Positions 1 through 9,367 of a DNA stretch of 64,000 bases are shown one piece after another. Source of the stretch: Acetomicrobium hydrogeniformans (GTDB taxonomy: Bacteria > Synergistota > Synergistia > Synergistales > JAFGMB01); the NCBI GenBank assembly GCA_016841745.1, contig JAENYO010000001.1:246799-310798 (forward strand), given 5' to 3'. A program made the position numbers and the translations under genes. How positions within the stretch are numbered: the first letter of the stretch is position 1; each line of letters begins with the position of its first letter. The notes beneath the pieces were generated by a model. The model was not told where the DNA came from. It made no database searches and saw only the letters and a program-made list of their open reading frames with translations.

Positions 1-192
1 TGCTCTGGAAAATGACAACGGGTCATTTCCTACATAGTAGGAAGGATATGCACACTCAGGAAGGATGATGAGATCTGCACCTTTCTCGCAGGCTTCCACA
101 ATACGATCAAGGATCTGTCTTTCAGCCTCAAGATAATCAGCAACATCCATCGCCTGGATCTGAATACATGCAGCCTTGAGTTTCTTGCTCAT
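1..192 (-). CDS. Carbon-nitrogen hydrolase (nitrilase superfamily), N-terminal part only
   Basis: Only the first 64 codons lie in the window; the gene runs off the left edge. The translation starts MSKKLKAACIQIQAMD and contains DLIILPE, where the Glu at about residue 46 is the expected first member of the Glu-Lys-Cys triad of nitrilase-superfamily amidases. The ATG follows a clear AAGGAG site. It lies 18 bp downstream of the nitroreductase gene on the same strand, so the two are probably cotranscribed. The substrate cannot be told from this fragment. Confidence 0.85.
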   Translation of the reverse strand, partial: MSKKLKAACIQIQAMDVADYLEAERQILDRIVEACEKGADLIILPECAYPSYYVGNDPLSFSRA

Positions 193-210
193 TGTTTCTC
201 CTTTCACGAT

Positions 211-711
211 TTACCAGTGATTCCGGTGAATCCTTGCCGGATCAAAACGTTTGGACGGAAGTTTTTCCATAGCCGGATATCCCAGAGATACCAAAGCAAA
301 GGGTTGGATGTTTTCAGGTAATTCCAATAACCTCGAAAGCCCCTTCATCAGTTCTTCCTTTGGATATACACCCAGCCATACTGATCCAAGCCCACAGGAA
401 TTAGCTGCAAGGAGAATATTTTCTGTAGCGGCAGAACAGTCCTGAGGCCAGAATTCAGGGCTTGAAAGATTCGAAGTATCAGCACAAACGAGAATTGCAA
501 TGGGCGCGTGCAGGAGCATACTGGAATAGGGATGAAAATCCGGGATCCTACCAAGAACTTCTCTGTCATCAATAATCACAAACACCCATGGCTGCTGGTT
601 ATGGGCTGAAGGTGCACTCATTGCAGCTCTTAAAAGAGATACAACCTTTTCTTCTTCTACCGGTGCTGTTGTATATTTCCTTATGCTCCTTCTTGAAAGA
701 ATAAAATTCAT
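211..711 (-). CDS. Nitroreductase-family FMN oxidoreductase
   Basis: A 166-residue protein of the short nitroreductase family. It opens with the family signature RRSIRKY (residues 7-13, FMN phosphate binding) and carries APSAHNQQPW (about 33-42), the flavin-contacting loop. The C-terminal half has LGSVWLGVYP. Such enzymes reduce nitro groups or quinones with NAD(P)H as homodimers, but the physiological substrate is usually unknown. It is slightly shorter than typical members (about 170-220 aa). The ATG has an upstream AGGAGG-like site. It is the probable first gene of a two-gene operon with the nitrilase-family gene. Confidence 0.85.
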   Translation of the reverse strand: MNFILSRRSIRKYTTAPVEEEKVVSLLRAAMSAPSAHNQQPWVFVIIDDREVLGRIPDFHPYSSMLLHAPIAILVCADTSNLSSPEFWPQDCSAATENILLAANSCGLGSVWLGVYPKEELMKGLSRLLELPENIQPFALVSLGYPAMEKLPSKRFDPARIHRNHW

Positions 712-1043
712 TTTCTCTACCTCCTTTTAATAAAAGATTATCTCTCACTAATTCATGAAAAGAATCTCCATCACTAGCATAACTGCACAGACCCTATGGT
801 TTTACAAAATACACAGGATATGGCCATACTGACATCTATAATACCAGTTTTTGCACTACTGATTTATCTTTTTACTCTGTAAATTATACTTCCTGGAAGA
901 TAGGGATAAAAGGTTTGCTTAACTGGCCAGAATTAGAGGTTAGAAGATCAACTTGTCCTATTATAGATATGGGAAATAAAGGAGTGGGTAACTGGTTCCG
1001 ATAAGTGATTTTGCTCTATAAGAATCGATTTATGAAAATTAAG
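712..1043. other. Gene-free stretch upstream of the nitroreductase gene
   Basis: I see no ORF with a ribosome-binding site and no RNA structure here. It must hold the promoter of the leftward nitroreductase operon; A+T-rich sequence follows the AGGAGG site, but no convincing -35/-10 pair stands out. Confidence 0.5.
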
Positions 1044-1066
1044 AAAGAGGGGAGAATCCCCTCTTT
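1044..1066 (-). terminator. Intrinsic terminator of the riboswitch-controlled gene
   Basis: A 9-bp perfect stem (AAAGAGGGG / CCCCTCTTT) with a 5-nt loop lies 25 bp beyond the stop codon of the gene at 1091-1609. On the minus strand it is followed by a modest T-rich stretch. Confidence 0.7.
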
Positions 1067-1090
1067 TGACCAATAATCAGAGGACAGACT

Positions 1091-1609
1091 TTATACTTCG
1101 AGGACCGTTTCGTCCCCTTCAATAAAAAGGTTTACCCCGGCAAGGGAAATGCTGTTCCCTGCTTCCTTTGTCAAAGCCATTCCACATAGCTCTTCGCCGT
1201 CAACAAAAACTCGAACATTGATCTGTTCTCCAACCTGTCGTATCCTAAGGGTCTTTTTCATTTTGGCACCTCGACTTTCCTTTCCTCTCTCAGGAGAAGG
1301 GGTATATCCCTGGACATCATCAGTTCCGGTAGCAGCAAATTCAGACCGGTAGGAAGATGTAGTTGTGGCTTCTGCATTTGAGGGTGCATCATTCATAGGT
1401 CTGGTGAAGTCATGGGCAATTACTTTTCGGGAGCTATCAACAGCGTTATTTACGTCAGAACCGGCCTGGACAATCGTACCGGGGTTATCGGAATTCTGAA
1501 TAATTATCTCCCCATCGGATTTTGGATCATTTGACTGCCGTTCCTGATCATTTTTACCTATTTCTTCCTCCAGGATTGAAAAGATATCAGCACTGCTGAG
1601 ACCGGCCAT
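1091..1609 (-). CDS. Unknown protein under c-di-GMP riboswitch control
   Basis: I do not recognise this 172-residue protein. The ATG at 1609 follows GGGGGTGA at a good distance; a longer reading to 1708 would start inside the riboswitch terminator and is not used. It has three parts: a short helical head (ADIFSILEEEIG), a long Ser/Asn/Asp-rich low-complexity middle (about residues 20-115) and a basic-to-mixed C-terminal segment starting MKKTLRIRQVGEQINVR that reads like a small beta-rich domain. No signal peptide or membrane segment is visible. Its leader holds a c-di-GMP-I riboswitch and an intrinsic terminator, so expression should follow c-di-GMP level. That suggests a role in surface, motility or sessile behaviour, by inference only. 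Confidence 0.75.
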   Translation of the reverse strand: MAGLSSADIFSILEEEIGKNDQERQSNDPKSDGEIIIQNSDNPGTIVQAGSDVNNAVDSSRKVIAHDFTRPMNDAPSNAEATTTSSYRSEFAATGTDDVQGYTPSPERGKESRGAKMKKTLRIRQVGEQINVRVFVDGEELCGMALTKEAGNSISLAGVNLFIEGDETVLEV

Positions 1610-1638
1610 ACGATCACCCCCATGATAATGTATAACTT

Positions 1639-1676
1639 CAAAAAAATAAGCCTTCCGGTTTCCCGAAGGCTTATTT
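1639..1676 (-). terminator. Riboswitch expression-platform terminator
   Basis: On the minus strand an 11-bp perfect stem (AATAAGCCTTC / GAAGGCTTATT) closes an 8-nt loop and is followed directly by T6. It sits between the riboswitch aptamer and the start codon at 1609, the classic place for a ligand-controlled transcription terminator. Confidence 0.85.
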
Positions 1677-1684
1677 ATAAACCA

Positions 1685-1771
1685 TGTCTTCGGCAACCCA
1701 GCCATCATAGCCTCTCGGCTTTAGACCCGTGGTTTTGCGTCATCGCCTTTCGGCGATTTTGCCCTTTCGTA
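1685..1771 (-). promoter_or_regulatory. Cyclic di-GMP-I (GEMM-I) riboswitch aptamer
   Basis: Read on the minus strand, the segment contains in order GGGCAAA, a hairpin with a GAAA tetraloop (CGCC-GAAA-GGCG), GACGCAAAACCACGGGTCTA, a second hairpin (AGCC...GGCT) and GGCTGGGTTGCCG. These are the conserved blocks of the GEMM-I class: the tetraloop, its receptor helix and the ligand-binding three-way junction. A terminator follows within about 10 nt, so control is probably transcriptional. I cannot tell from sequence alone whether the variant prefers c-di-GMP or 3',3'-cGAMP. Confidence 0.9.
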
Positions 1772-1900
1772 TAAAAAAACTACCTCAGTTTCAAAATATA
1801 AATCATTAACTTCATTTTGTCAAACACTATTTACTTTTTCGTACTAAGTAAAGAAATATTGTCTTTACGAGATTAAGTTTAAAACACTTTCTGTAAATTC

Positions 1901-2311
1901 TCAATCTCTAATCACTATTATTTGTTCAGGACTTCGAACTCCTTTCATATCCCTGGCAGTAACTGTGATAATATTTTTACCATACATTAATGGTATAGCA
2001 CCTATAAACCATTTGCCATTGAGATTGGGTTCCTTATAATTGCCTATCCTCAGGATTGCCTGACCTCCTCCACCCCTGCTGTTCCGCCATGTAAGGGATG
2101 TAATTCCGGGACGAGATGCAACGGAACCAGAAAGGAAGATAAGTTTTTCTGAAGTTACATTATCTTCTGCGATTTTATTATTTAACATAAGAGGATCAAT
2201 GGATACCACGGTTTCTTTGTTATAGGCAAAGGCCATAGTACAACAAAACATTGTTAAAAGAAGCACTACCAGGAAATGCAATTCACTCGTTCTTCTCATT
2301 CTTCCTGACAT
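1901..2311 (-). CDS. Exported protein with a bacterial Ig-like domain
   Basis: A 136-residue precursor. Residues about 8-30 form a signal peptide (hydrophobic LHFLVVLLLTMFCCTMAFA, cleavage likely after AFA). The mature part reads as one Ig-like sandwich: SGSVASRPGITSLTW, then NSRGGGGQAILRIG, then GKNIITVTARDMKG at the last strands, the pattern of glucodextranase-B/PKD-like repeats normally found as modules of large surface proteins. Here it stands alone, directly followed by the stop codon. It probably acts in the periplasm or at the cell surface; the partner is unknown. Confidence 0.7.
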   Translation of the reverse strand: MSGRMRRTSELHFLVVLLLTMFCCTMAFAYNKETVVSIDPLMLNNKIAEDNVTSEKLIFLSGSVASRPGITSLTWRNSRGGGGQAILRIGNYKEPNLNGKWFIGAIPLMYGKNIITVTARDMKGVRSPEQIIVIRD

Positions 2312-2422
2312 TTCGATACACTTCCTTCATCAGAATTTCGCATATTATACCTGTTTAGCATATCACCTTAGTGTGTTTTTATCAATTCCAGGTCACGAAG
2401 GGGGGATTAAAATCCTTTTCCT

Positions 2423-2458
2423 AAATAAAAATGGCCCTCTACTGGAATGAAGAGGGCC
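2423..2458 (-). terminator. Intrinsic terminator behind the 35-codon small ORF
   Basis: On the minus strand GGCCCTCT...AGAGGGCC (8-bp perfect stem, 10-nt loop) is followed by ATTTTTATTT. It lies 60 bp past the small ORF's stop codon and ahead of the next gene, so it isolates the small transcript. Confidence 0.8.
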
Positions 2459-2517
2459 TGGTGTGAACGACCTGAAATGAATTAAATTGGAACCAGACTT
2501 GATTAAAGTGAACACAA

Positions 2518-2625
2518 TTATCTAATAGCGCACCTCTGAAGAAAGGTAACAGGAATAAGGTTTCTTATAAACCTGAAAACCCGATGTTTATTGAAAAAAT
2601 CTGCATCACAAAGCATGTTGGACAT
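2518..2625 (-). CDS. Small ORF, 35 codons, with its own promoter and terminator
   Basis: The sequence starts MSNMLCDADFFNKHR, continues with a basic/hydrophobic tail (VFRFIRNLIPVTFLQ, then RCAIR) and ends at TAA. The ATG is preceded by GGAGGTGAAGGTA, an excellent SD. Upstream lies a consensus sigma-70 promoter, downstream a strong terminator, so the unit looks like a dedicated roughly 200-nt transcript. No family is recognised. The amphipathic, Arg-rich C-terminal half would suit membrane association or binding to a protein or RNA, but this is speculation. The transcript could instead act as a small RNA. Confidence 0.6.
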   Translation of the reverse strand: MSNMLCDADFFNKHRVFRFIRNLIPVTFLQRCAIR

Positions 2626-2657
2626 TACCTTCACCTCCATAATGTTTACTGTGTGTA

Positions 2658-2685
2658 ATTATAGACCATATTTACTATCTGTCAA
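2658..2685 (-). promoter_or_regulatory. Consensus sigma-70 promoter of the small ORF
   Basis: On the minus strand TTGACA (2685-2680), a 16-bp spacer and TATAAT (2663-2658): both hexamers match consensus exactly. It is the strongest promoter I noticed in the window and it drives only the 35-codon unit. Confidence 0.85.
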
Positions 2686-2919
2686 TATGTTTTTTATACT
2701 AACAAACTATTTTAGCTATATGAATTTATAATTGCTTTGAATCTTTGTTTTTAATTCGGCATAACAATGGAGGAAGAAAACATACGGCGGGAAAAGATCT
2801 TTAAAAAGAACTTAGCAGTTCTATGGGTTTATTCGGTTTCTAGAAATCGAATAATAAACCAGATTCCCTCGTATAGGTTACTATTAAGCAAAATAGCGTG
2901 TATTCGAGGAGACTATAAA

Positions 2920-3831
2920 TTGAAGATTCGATTTAATCTTGATTTTCTCCCCATTTTAGCCGCAGGAATATTCTGGGGAACTATGAGCCCTGCAGGAAAA
3001 CAACTCGCAATTCTTAATACAGACATGCTGAGTGTTGCATTTCTGAGAACTATTCTTATGTCTTCCACTATTGGTATATATATTTTTTTAAGAAAAAAAG
3101 AACTCTTCAGAATAACAACCCGCCAATGCTTATTCCTGTTCCTTTTATCAGGAATTACAATAGGTGGAATATACGCAGGTTACTTTTTCTCACTGCAGCA
3201 TCTTTCCGTTTCTCTTACAGTTGTTATTTTTTTCAGTCACCCTCTTATTACAGCCCTTGGTTCAGCTATCATAACAAGGGAACCACCCACTAAATTCCAG
3301 ATCGCAGGTGCTATTCTGACTGTTGCAGGAGTCAGCACTGCTGCTCTTAACAGCTTCAATGGACCAGGATCTTTCGATCTTACTGGCATTCTATGGTGTC
3401 TATTTGCTGCCCTGGCCATGTCTATTTATTCAATTTCAGGCCGTTTATCAGCTAAAACCGGGTTTGTAAATCAGACTGCTCTATTCTTTTATATACAGTT
3501 TTTCGGTATTTTATGGATGGCATTCATCAAAACTTTTGCTTCAGGATGGGCTGACATACCGACCCTCCAGTGGGAACAACTGAAATGGATTCTTCATATC
3601 AGTCTTATTGGAAGCCTTATAGGTTATTCCCTCTATTTCATTGGCCTGCGAAGGGTAAACGCCACAACTGCCAGCATAGTATCATGCATTGAGATAGTAA
3701 CAGCCATGTCACTTAGTGCCCTGTTCCTGAATCAACCTCCTATGATAACTGAGGTTATTGGGGGAATCCTCATAATTATGGCTATAGGCATTGTATCAAG
3801 CGAAAAAACATTAAAAAAGGTCAGCCCCTGA
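2920..3831 (+). CDS. EamA-family (drug/metabolite transporter) permease
   Basis: An inner-membrane permease of about 304 residues with about ten hydrophobic segments in two EamA repeats. Typical signatures are ILAAGIFWGTMSPAGK near the start, FSHPLITALGSAI before the repeat boundary, and the C-terminal ATTASIVSCIEIVTAMSLSALFL. I choose a TTG start at 2920 because GAGGAG lies at the right distance and the hydrophobic EamA start follows. The longer ATG reading from 2767 would add a 51-residue basic stretch unlike the family. Substrate unknown; relatives export amino acids or metabolites. It ends in a hairpin shared with the convergent glnS. Confidence 0.8.
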   Translation: MKIRFNLDFLPILAAGIFWGTMSPAGKQLAILNTDMLSVAFLRTILMSSTIGIYIFLRKKELFRITTRQCLFLFLLSGITIGGIYAGYFFSLQHLSVSLTVVIFFSHPLITALGSAIITREPPTKFQIAGAILTVAGVSTAALNSFNGPGSFDLTGILWCLFAALAMSIYSISGRLSAKTGFVNQTALFFYIQFFGILWMAFIKTFASGWADIPTLQWEQLKWILHISLIGSLIGYSLYFIGLRRVNATTASIVSCIEIVTAMSLSALFLNQPPMITEVIGGILIIMAIGIVSSEKTLKKVSP

Positions 3832-3845
3832 ACGGACTGACCTTT
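3816..3845 (-). terminator. Terminator between convergent EamA and glnS genes
   Basis: A 9-bp stem AAAGGTCAG / CTGACCTTT with a 12-nt loop. On the minus strand it is followed by T-rich sequence, so it mainly serves glnS. It overlaps the last codons of the EamA gene. Confidence 0.75.
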
Positions 3846-3859
3846 AGTATCTAGATAGT

Positions 3860-5539
3860 TTAACCCTTTCGCTGCATCTTGGCCCAGGTATCCTTCAGAG
3901 AAACAGTTCTGTTGAATACCAGCTTTTCAGGTCTGCTGTCGTAATCAATACAGAAATAGCCATGGCGAAGGAACTGGAATCTATCCATAACCTGAGAATT
4001 CTGAAGAGAAGGTTCAACGAAACATTCGGTCAGGATTTTACGTGAATCCGGATTAAGATAATCTTTATAATCCTTACCCTCTTCCATTTCATCCATATTG
4101 CTAATAGTAAAGAGGTGGTCATAAAGGCGAACTTCCACCTTAAGGGCATGTTCAGCAGAAACCCAGTGAAGGGTTCCCTTAACCTTTCTTCCGTCGGGAG
4201 CATCCCCTCCCTTTGTTTCAGGGTCGTAGACACACCTGAGTTCAACTATTCCTCCATTCTCATCTTTGATAACTTCCTTGCAGGTAATGAAATATGCATG
4301 TTTCAGACGAACTTCCCTTCCGGGAGCAAGTCTGAAGAACTTTCTGGGAGGCTCTTCCATAAAATCATCTTTTTCAATATATATGGTCCTGGTAAAAGGA
4401 ACCTTTCTGTAGGTCGGCTCTTCAACTTCCGGGTTATTGAGTGCATCAAGGTATTCAGTCTGTCCCTCCGGATAATTCTCTATTACAACTTTCAGCGGGT
4501 TTAAAACAGCCATTACACGGTCAGTAGTACGATTTAGTTCCTCTCTTATGCAATACTGAAGGAACTCAATATCCACAAGACTATTGGCCTTCGATACACC
4601 TATATCCCGACAGAAACGTCTTATTGCCGAAGGAGAGTAACCTCTCCTTCTTACACCACTTATGGTTGGCATACGAGGGTCATCCCAGCCCGAAACATAT
4701 CTCTGGGTAACAAGTTCAAGGAGCTTCCTCTTGCTCATCAGGGTATATGTAAGGTTGAGTCTGGCAAATTCATACTGATGCGGACGGCTCGGCACACTCA
4801 CATTGTCAAGGAACCAGTCATAAAGTGGTCGGTGAGCCTCAAACTCAAGGGTACAAATGGAATGGGATACACCTTCAATGGCATCTTCAAAACCGTGGGC
4901 AAAATCATACATGGGATATATACACCATTTATCACCTGTATTATGGTGAGATTGTTTCAGGATCCTGTAAAGTATGGGGTCACGCATGTTAAGGTTGGCG
5001 TGAGCCATATCTATCTTCGCCCTGAGAACACATTCGCCTTCTTCGAATTCTCCGTTTTTCATTTTCTCAAAGAGTTCCAGGTTTTCTTCAGGAAACCTGT
5101 TTCGATAGGGAGATTCCATACCTGGTTCCTTTAACGTGCCCCTGGTCTGCCTGATCTCTTCTGCCGACTGGTGGTCCACATAGGCTTTACCGGAATCTAT
5201 AAGTTCAATGGCCCATCCGTAGAACTGGTCAAAGTAATCAGAGGCAAAACGGAGGTTGGCCCACTTGAAACCAAGCCATCTTACATCTTCCTTGATGGAT
5301 TCGACATACTCTGTTTCTTCTTTGGATGGATTGGTATCATCAAAACGAAGATTACATTCCCCTTTAAACTGCTCAGCAATGCCAAAATTCAGACAAATGG
5401 ATTTGGCATGTCCTATATGGAGATAACCATTAGGTTCAGGCGGGAAACGGGTGATTATTTTACTGACCCTACCCGCTTCAAGATCATCAAGAATGATCTG
5501 TTCGATAAAATTGGTGCCCTTCTGTATTCGTTGTTCCAT
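3860..5539 (-). CDS. glnS: Glutaminyl-tRNA synthetase
   Basis: A 559-residue class I synthetase that charges tRNA-Gln with glutamine. The HIGH motif is at about residues 41-44 ([15 protein letters not shown]) and the KMSKS loop at 268-272 (MSKRK). [15 protein letters not shown] and the following region are the beta-barrel anticodon-binding domains of GlnRS. The length matches bacterial GlnRS (about 550). The start codon is the first ATG with a GGTGGA-like SD. Possession of GlnRS implies direct Gln-tRNA charging, rather than reliance only on GatCAB transamidation. Confidence 0.97.
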   Translation of the reverse strand: MEQRIQKGTNFIEQIILDDLEAGRVSKIITRFPPEPNGYLHIGHAKSICLNFGIAEQFKGECNLRFDDTNPSKEETEYVESIKEDVRWLGFKWANLRFASDYFDQFYGWAIELIDSGKAYVDHQSAEEIRQTRGTLKEPGMESPYRNRFPEENLELFEKMKNGEFEEGECVLRAKIDMAHANLNMRDPILYRILKQSHHNTGDKWCIYPMYDFAHGFEDAIEGVSHSICTLEFEAHRPLYDWFLDNVSVPSRPHQYEFARLNLTYTLMSKRKLLELVTQRYVSGWDDPRMPTISGVRRRGYSPSAIRRFCRDIGVSKANSLVDIEFLQYCIREELNRTTDRVMAVLNPLKVVIENYPEGQTEYLDALNNPEVEEPTYRKVPFTRTIYIEKDDFMEEPPRKFFRLAPGREVRLKHAYFITCKEVIKDENGGIVELRCVYDPETKGGDAPDGRKVKGTLHWVSAEHALKVEVRLYDHLFTISNMDEMEEGKDYKDYLNPDSRKILTECFVEPSLQNSQVMDRFQFLRHGYFCIDYDSRPEKLVFNRTVSLKDTWAKMQRKG

Positions 5540-5705
5540 AGTTTATTCATCCACCTTCTCTATCAAGGATTAGAATTTTAAAAAGCCTTACATTGAAAAC
5601 GTAGCTATCATTATAGCAATTAACTCTACCACTACTGGTAGTACTAGAACAAGGTCGGGTTGAAAATACATTAAATAGAGGTATTGCAGAATAAAACTAC
5701 GAAGG

Positions 5706-5742
5706 ACAAAAAAGGACAGATCCTGATTCACAGGAGCTGTCC
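5706..5742 (-). terminator. Terminator of the aldolase-fucI-araB operon
   Basis: On the minus strand GGACAGCTCCTG...CAGGATCTGTCC (one internal mismatch) is followed by T6. It lies 56 bp beyond the araB stop codon. Confidence 0.85.
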
Positions 5743-5797
5743 AAATATTCGGATAGTTCTGTCATGCAAGAATAAGAATTCAGTTCAGTAACCTGCT

Positions 5798-7462
5798 TTA
5801 AAATTTAGCAGCCTTAAGAAACTCCATTACCGGGTTTTCTCCCCTGCCAAAATAATCGTGAAGTTTTCTGAACTCGTCAAACAATCTATTGTAGATACTG
5901 ACATTTTCCGGGATAGGTTCATATCTCTTTTCCTCTATTGAAGCCATTCTGGCCACGGCATCTTCTATTGAATCGTATCCACCGCCATCACTCCCGGCAG
6001 CAAGGGCTCCAAACATTGCTGCTCCAAGGGCTGAAGCCTGCCTGGAAGCAGCAACTCTGATCTGGCGTCCTGTCACATCCGCATAGATCTGCATAAGCAT
6101 TCTGTCTTTATGGGGCATTCCGCCACAGGCATAAAGTTCTTCTATTTCAACCCCATTTTCTACAAAAGTATCGATGATCATCCTCGTGCCAAAAGCAGTT
6201 GCCTCTATCATTGCCCTGAAGACCTCTTCTGGTTTCGTATTAAGGTTCAAGCCCAATATCATTCCGGAAAGATTGGCATTATTAAGGATGGACCTGTTGC
6301 CATTCCACCAGTCAAGGGCCAGAAGTCCATTTTCTCCCGGTTTCAGTCTGCATGCTTTTTCCTCCAGAAGGTCATAAATAGTTATACCCTTTTCCAGGGC
6401 CTCTTTTTCATAAAACCCGGGGGTAAAATTTGAAACAAACCAGTCAAAACTATCCCCAACAGCCGCTTGTCCAGCCTCGTACCCAAAATATCCTGGAAGT
6501 ATCCCATCCTCTACTACACCCGGGATCCCCTTTATAAATTTCTGACTAGAATCCAGAAGCATATGACATGTGGATGTTCCCATTATAAGGACCATCTTGC
6601 CAGGTCCGGTCACTGTAGAACCAGGGACAGCGGCATGGGCATCTATTATTCCCACCGCGACAGGTGTTCCTGTTTTCAATCCGGTTTTTTGAGCCATATA
6701 TGAAGTCAGACCACCTGCCCTGGAACCTGCAGGGTAAATATCCGTCGAGAGTTTTTTCCTTACCACATCCTTCAAATCAGGACTGAGGGCAGCAAAAAAG
6801 TCCGGAGAAGGATAACCTTCTCTTTTGTCCCAAATAGCCTTATAACCGGCATTACAGGAGCTGCGTCTTTCTTTGCCCGTCATTTGAAGCACTATCCAGT
6901 CTCCAGCCTCAATAAAACGATGGGCTGCCTTGTATATTTCAGGTGCTTCTTCCAGAACCTGCCATATCTTGGGCAACATCCATTCCGAGGAGACCTTTCC
7001 TCCGTAACGGGATATAAATTTTTCTTTACGCATGGAAGCAATATCTCTGAGCCTGTTTGCATGAGGTTCTGCTGCATGATGCTTCCATAGTTTGACCCAG
7101 GAATGGGGATGCCCTTTCCATTGATCGTACATACATAAGGGAACTCCTTCTTCATCAATGGGCAGAATGGTAGAAGAAGTAAAATCGACACCGATTCCTA
7201 TGACATCTTCCGGAGAGACACCTGATAGTTGTAAAACATCAGGGACAGCATGTTCCAGAACTTCAATATAATCGGCAGGATTCTGAAGTGCCCAATCCAG
7301 GCCAAGTTCTATATCACTGCCGGGAAGGGATTTGTCTATAACACCGCAACTATAGGCATATACTGACGTGCCGACCTCTTCACCCGTATGTACATCCACA
7401 AGAAGCGCCCTGCCGTTCAATGTTCCAAAATCGAGGCCAAGAGCATATTTACTCATCCTCAA
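5798..7462 (-). CDS. araB: Ribulokinase (AraB-type FGGY kinase), probably acting on D-ribulose
   Basis: A 554-residue FGGY-family sugar kinase. LGLDFGTLNGRALLVD (about 8-23) is the phosphate-1 loop, GIGVDFTSSTILPID follows, and the second half has VAVGIIDAHAAVPGS and GTSTCHMLL with the C-terminal ATP site GGMPHKDRMLMQIYADV. The whole resembles AraB. Family members phosphorylate several 2-ketopentoses, including L- and D-ribulose. Here it follows fucI by 6 bp, and neither AraD nor FucA is present, so the likely job is D-ribulose to D-ribulose 5-phosphate, which enters the pentose-phosphate pathway directly. The ATG context and overlap support the given start. It is the last gene of its operon. 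Confidence 0.9.
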   Translation of the reverse strand: MRMSKYALGLDFGTLNGRALLVDVHTGEEVGTSVYAYSCGVIDKSLPGSDIELGLDWALQNPADYIEVLEHAVPDVLQLSGVSPEDVIGIGVDFTSSTILPIDEEGVPLCMYDQWKGHPHSWVKLWKHHAAEPHANRLRDIASMRKEKFISRYGGKVSSEWMLPKIWQVLEEAPEIYKAAHRFIEAGDWIVLQMTGKERRSSCNAGYKAIWDKREGYPSPDFFAALSPDLKDVVRKKLSTDIYPAGSRAGGLTSYMAQKTGLKTGTPVAVGIIDAHAAVPGSTVTGPGKMVLIMGTSTCHMLLDSSQKFIKGIPGVVEDGILPGYFGYEAGQAAVGDSFDWFVSNFTPGFYEKEALEKGITIYDLLEEKACRLKPGENGLLALDWWNGNRSILNNANLSGMILGLNLNTKPEEVFRAMIEATAFGTRMIIDTFVENGVEIEELYACGGMPHKDRMLMQIYADVTGRQIRVAASRQASALGAAMFGALAAGSDGGGYDSIEDAVARMASIEEKRYEPIPENVSIYNRLFDEFRKLHDYFGRGENPVMEFLKAAKF

Positions 7463-7468
7463 ATGCCT

Positions 7469-9265
7469 CTACCTTCTGCCGTATAATGGGCCATAACTCT
7501 TACATACCCTGAAATCCGCACCTTCCAGGCCACAGGTACCAAAGGAGGCCCAGGCTTTTGGTCTGAAGATCTTTTCTTCCGGTATATTGTGCATGGAAAC
7601 AGGTATACGGAGCATGGAGGCTAAAGTTATGAGATCCTTGCCTATATGACCGTAACTGATAGCACCATGATTGGCACCCCAGTTATTCATTACTGAATAG
7701 ACATCCCTGAAAGCTCCTTTTCCAGTAAGACGGGGAACGAACCATGTGGTAGGCCAGGTAGGATCCGTCCTGTCATCAATGGTACGATGAATTTCAGGAG
7801 GAAGATCCATTGTATGGCCTTCAGCGATCTGGATAACAGGCCCAAGTCCCATTATCAGATTTACCCTGGCCATAGTGACAGGCATTACCCCCCTGGTACG
7901 GAAGGTTGAAGAGAAGCCGCCTCCTCTGAAATACTCCAGGCTCGCTGGAGACCATTTTGTACTTTCGAGACAAGCCTTCGTTTCTTCCTCGGTTATCTCC
8001 CAGAAGGGCTTCATTACAGATTCTCCATTCTTCTTCTGTTCACCCGTAGCATCCAGCGTAGTAGACCCTGAATTTATAAGATGGAGAAAACCATTAACGG
8101 CAAGTCCCTTCAATTCCATACCAGTTACCCGTTTAACAGCTTCGGGGCTCCAGTAGGTCCTGATGTCAGAAAAGATCTGGGCCCTATCACTCAGAAGATG
8201 GTTGAAAAGCATGGTAATTCCATTGAGGCTGTCATTTTCTGTGGCAAACACAAAGGCTTCTCTGATCCCGTTCCAGTCGAAGGAAGAATTGAGAATGGTT
8301 TCTGTAAAATCTCCGTTCGGGAAATGGTCAGTCCACTGCCTTTGTCCCTGGAAACCTCCAACTATGGCATTATGCCCCTCCCCTTCTTCTTCATATCCAA
8401 GTGATCCAAGCCTTTCGTTGCCGACCATCAGATCCCTTGCTATGAGGGTCATTTTTACTACCATTTCCCATTCTTCATCTTTGCGCAAACGGGAGTGCTT
8501 TATTTCATCCCTGTTACGATCCTCTCCTTCCGGACAGTTGATCCTCACCCACTCAAGAGCTTTTCTGAATTCTTCTTCATCATAGATCTTTTCGTCTACC
8601 CTGCGTATGATTTCGGACATATCCACATATTCAGTTCTCATACCCAGGTAATCCTGAAAGAATGAAGCATTGACCTGAGAACCGGCTATTCCCATGGAAA
8701 CACTTCCGATGGATAAATATGATCTGCCCCTCATAGTTGCAACAGCCAGACCTGCTTTAGTAAACTGGAGTATCTTTTCCTGAACATCATCCGGGATAGT
8801 TTTGTCATTGGCATCCTGAACATCTTGGCCATATATACCGAAAGCAGGAAATCCTGCCTGGTCATGAGCAGCCAATGCTGCAGAAAGATAAACTGCTCCA
8901 GGCCTTTCCGTACCGTTAAAACCCCAGATAGCCTTTGGAATAAGGGGGTCCATATCTATGGTCTCCATTCCATAACACCAGCAAGGGGTCACAGACAGGG
9001 AAACACCTACGCCTTCCCTTGCGAACTTCTGGGCACATTTTGCAGCTTCAGCTACACCGCCAATGGTCGTATCAGCAAATATGCATTCCACAGGAGACCC
9101 ATCAGGATGCCTGAGTTTCTCCGATATAAGTCGGCCGGCAGCATGAGCCATGGCCATGGTCTGATCTTCAAGGGATTCCCTTATACCTCTTCTGCGACCA
9201 TCGATAACAGGACGTATGCCAACCTTGGGCATTGCTCCCTGAAGTCTATTTTTAACTATCGCCAT
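7469..9265 (-). CDS. fucI: L-fucose / D-arabinose isomerase
   Basis: A 598-residue ketol isomerase aligning by eye along its whole length with E. coli Fuc[34 protein letters not shown] and [12 protein letters not shown] near the start, and [16 protein letters not shown] near the end. The Mn-binding residues appear intact as E343 (ATEND), D367 (IFSDIRTY) and H533 (NWGANHG). FucI enzymes also isomerise D-arabinose to D-ribulose. Without fuculokinase or fuculose-phosphate aldolase nearby, and with a ribulokinase directly downstream and a pyruvate-type aldolase upstream, D-arabinose is the more likely substrate here. Inference: it handles the D-arabinose released from KDO. Confidence 0.95.
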   Translation of the reverse strand: MAIVKNRLQGAMPKVGIRPVIDGRRRGIRESLEDQTMAMAHAAGRLISEKLRHPDGSPVECIFADTTIGGVAEAAKCAQKFAREGVGVSLSVTPCWCYGMETIDMDPLIPKAIWGFNGTERPGAVYLSAALAAHDQAGFPAFGIYGQDVQDANDKTIPDDVQEKILQFTKAGLAVATMRGRSYLSIGSVSMGIAGSQVNASFFQDYLGMRTEYVDMSEIIRRVDEKIYDEEEFRKALEWVRINCPEGEDRNRDEIKHSRLRKDEEWEMVVKMTLIARDLMVGNERLGSLGYEEEGEGHNAIVGGFQGQRQWTDHFPNGDFTETILNSSFDWNGIREAFVFATENDSLNGITMLFNHLLSDRAQIFSDIRTYWSPEAVKRVTGMELKGLAVNGFLHLINSGSTTLDATGEQKKNGESVMKPFWEITEEETKACLESTKWSPASLEYFRGGGFSSTFRTRGVMPVTMARVNLIMGLGPVIQIAEGHTMDLPPEIHRTIDDRTDPTWPTTWFVPRLTGKGAFRDVYSVMNNWGANHGAISYGHIGKDLITLASMLRIPVSMHNIPEEKIFRPKAWASFGTCGLEGADFRVCKSYGPLYGRR

Positions 9266-9367
9266 CTTTTACCCCTCCTTAATACTTGTCCAGCAAGATG
9301 GTTCTGTAAAATACCAGGTAATAGGAAAACTCATCCATCGAAGGCCCGTTCCTGGACCATAAAAGAA

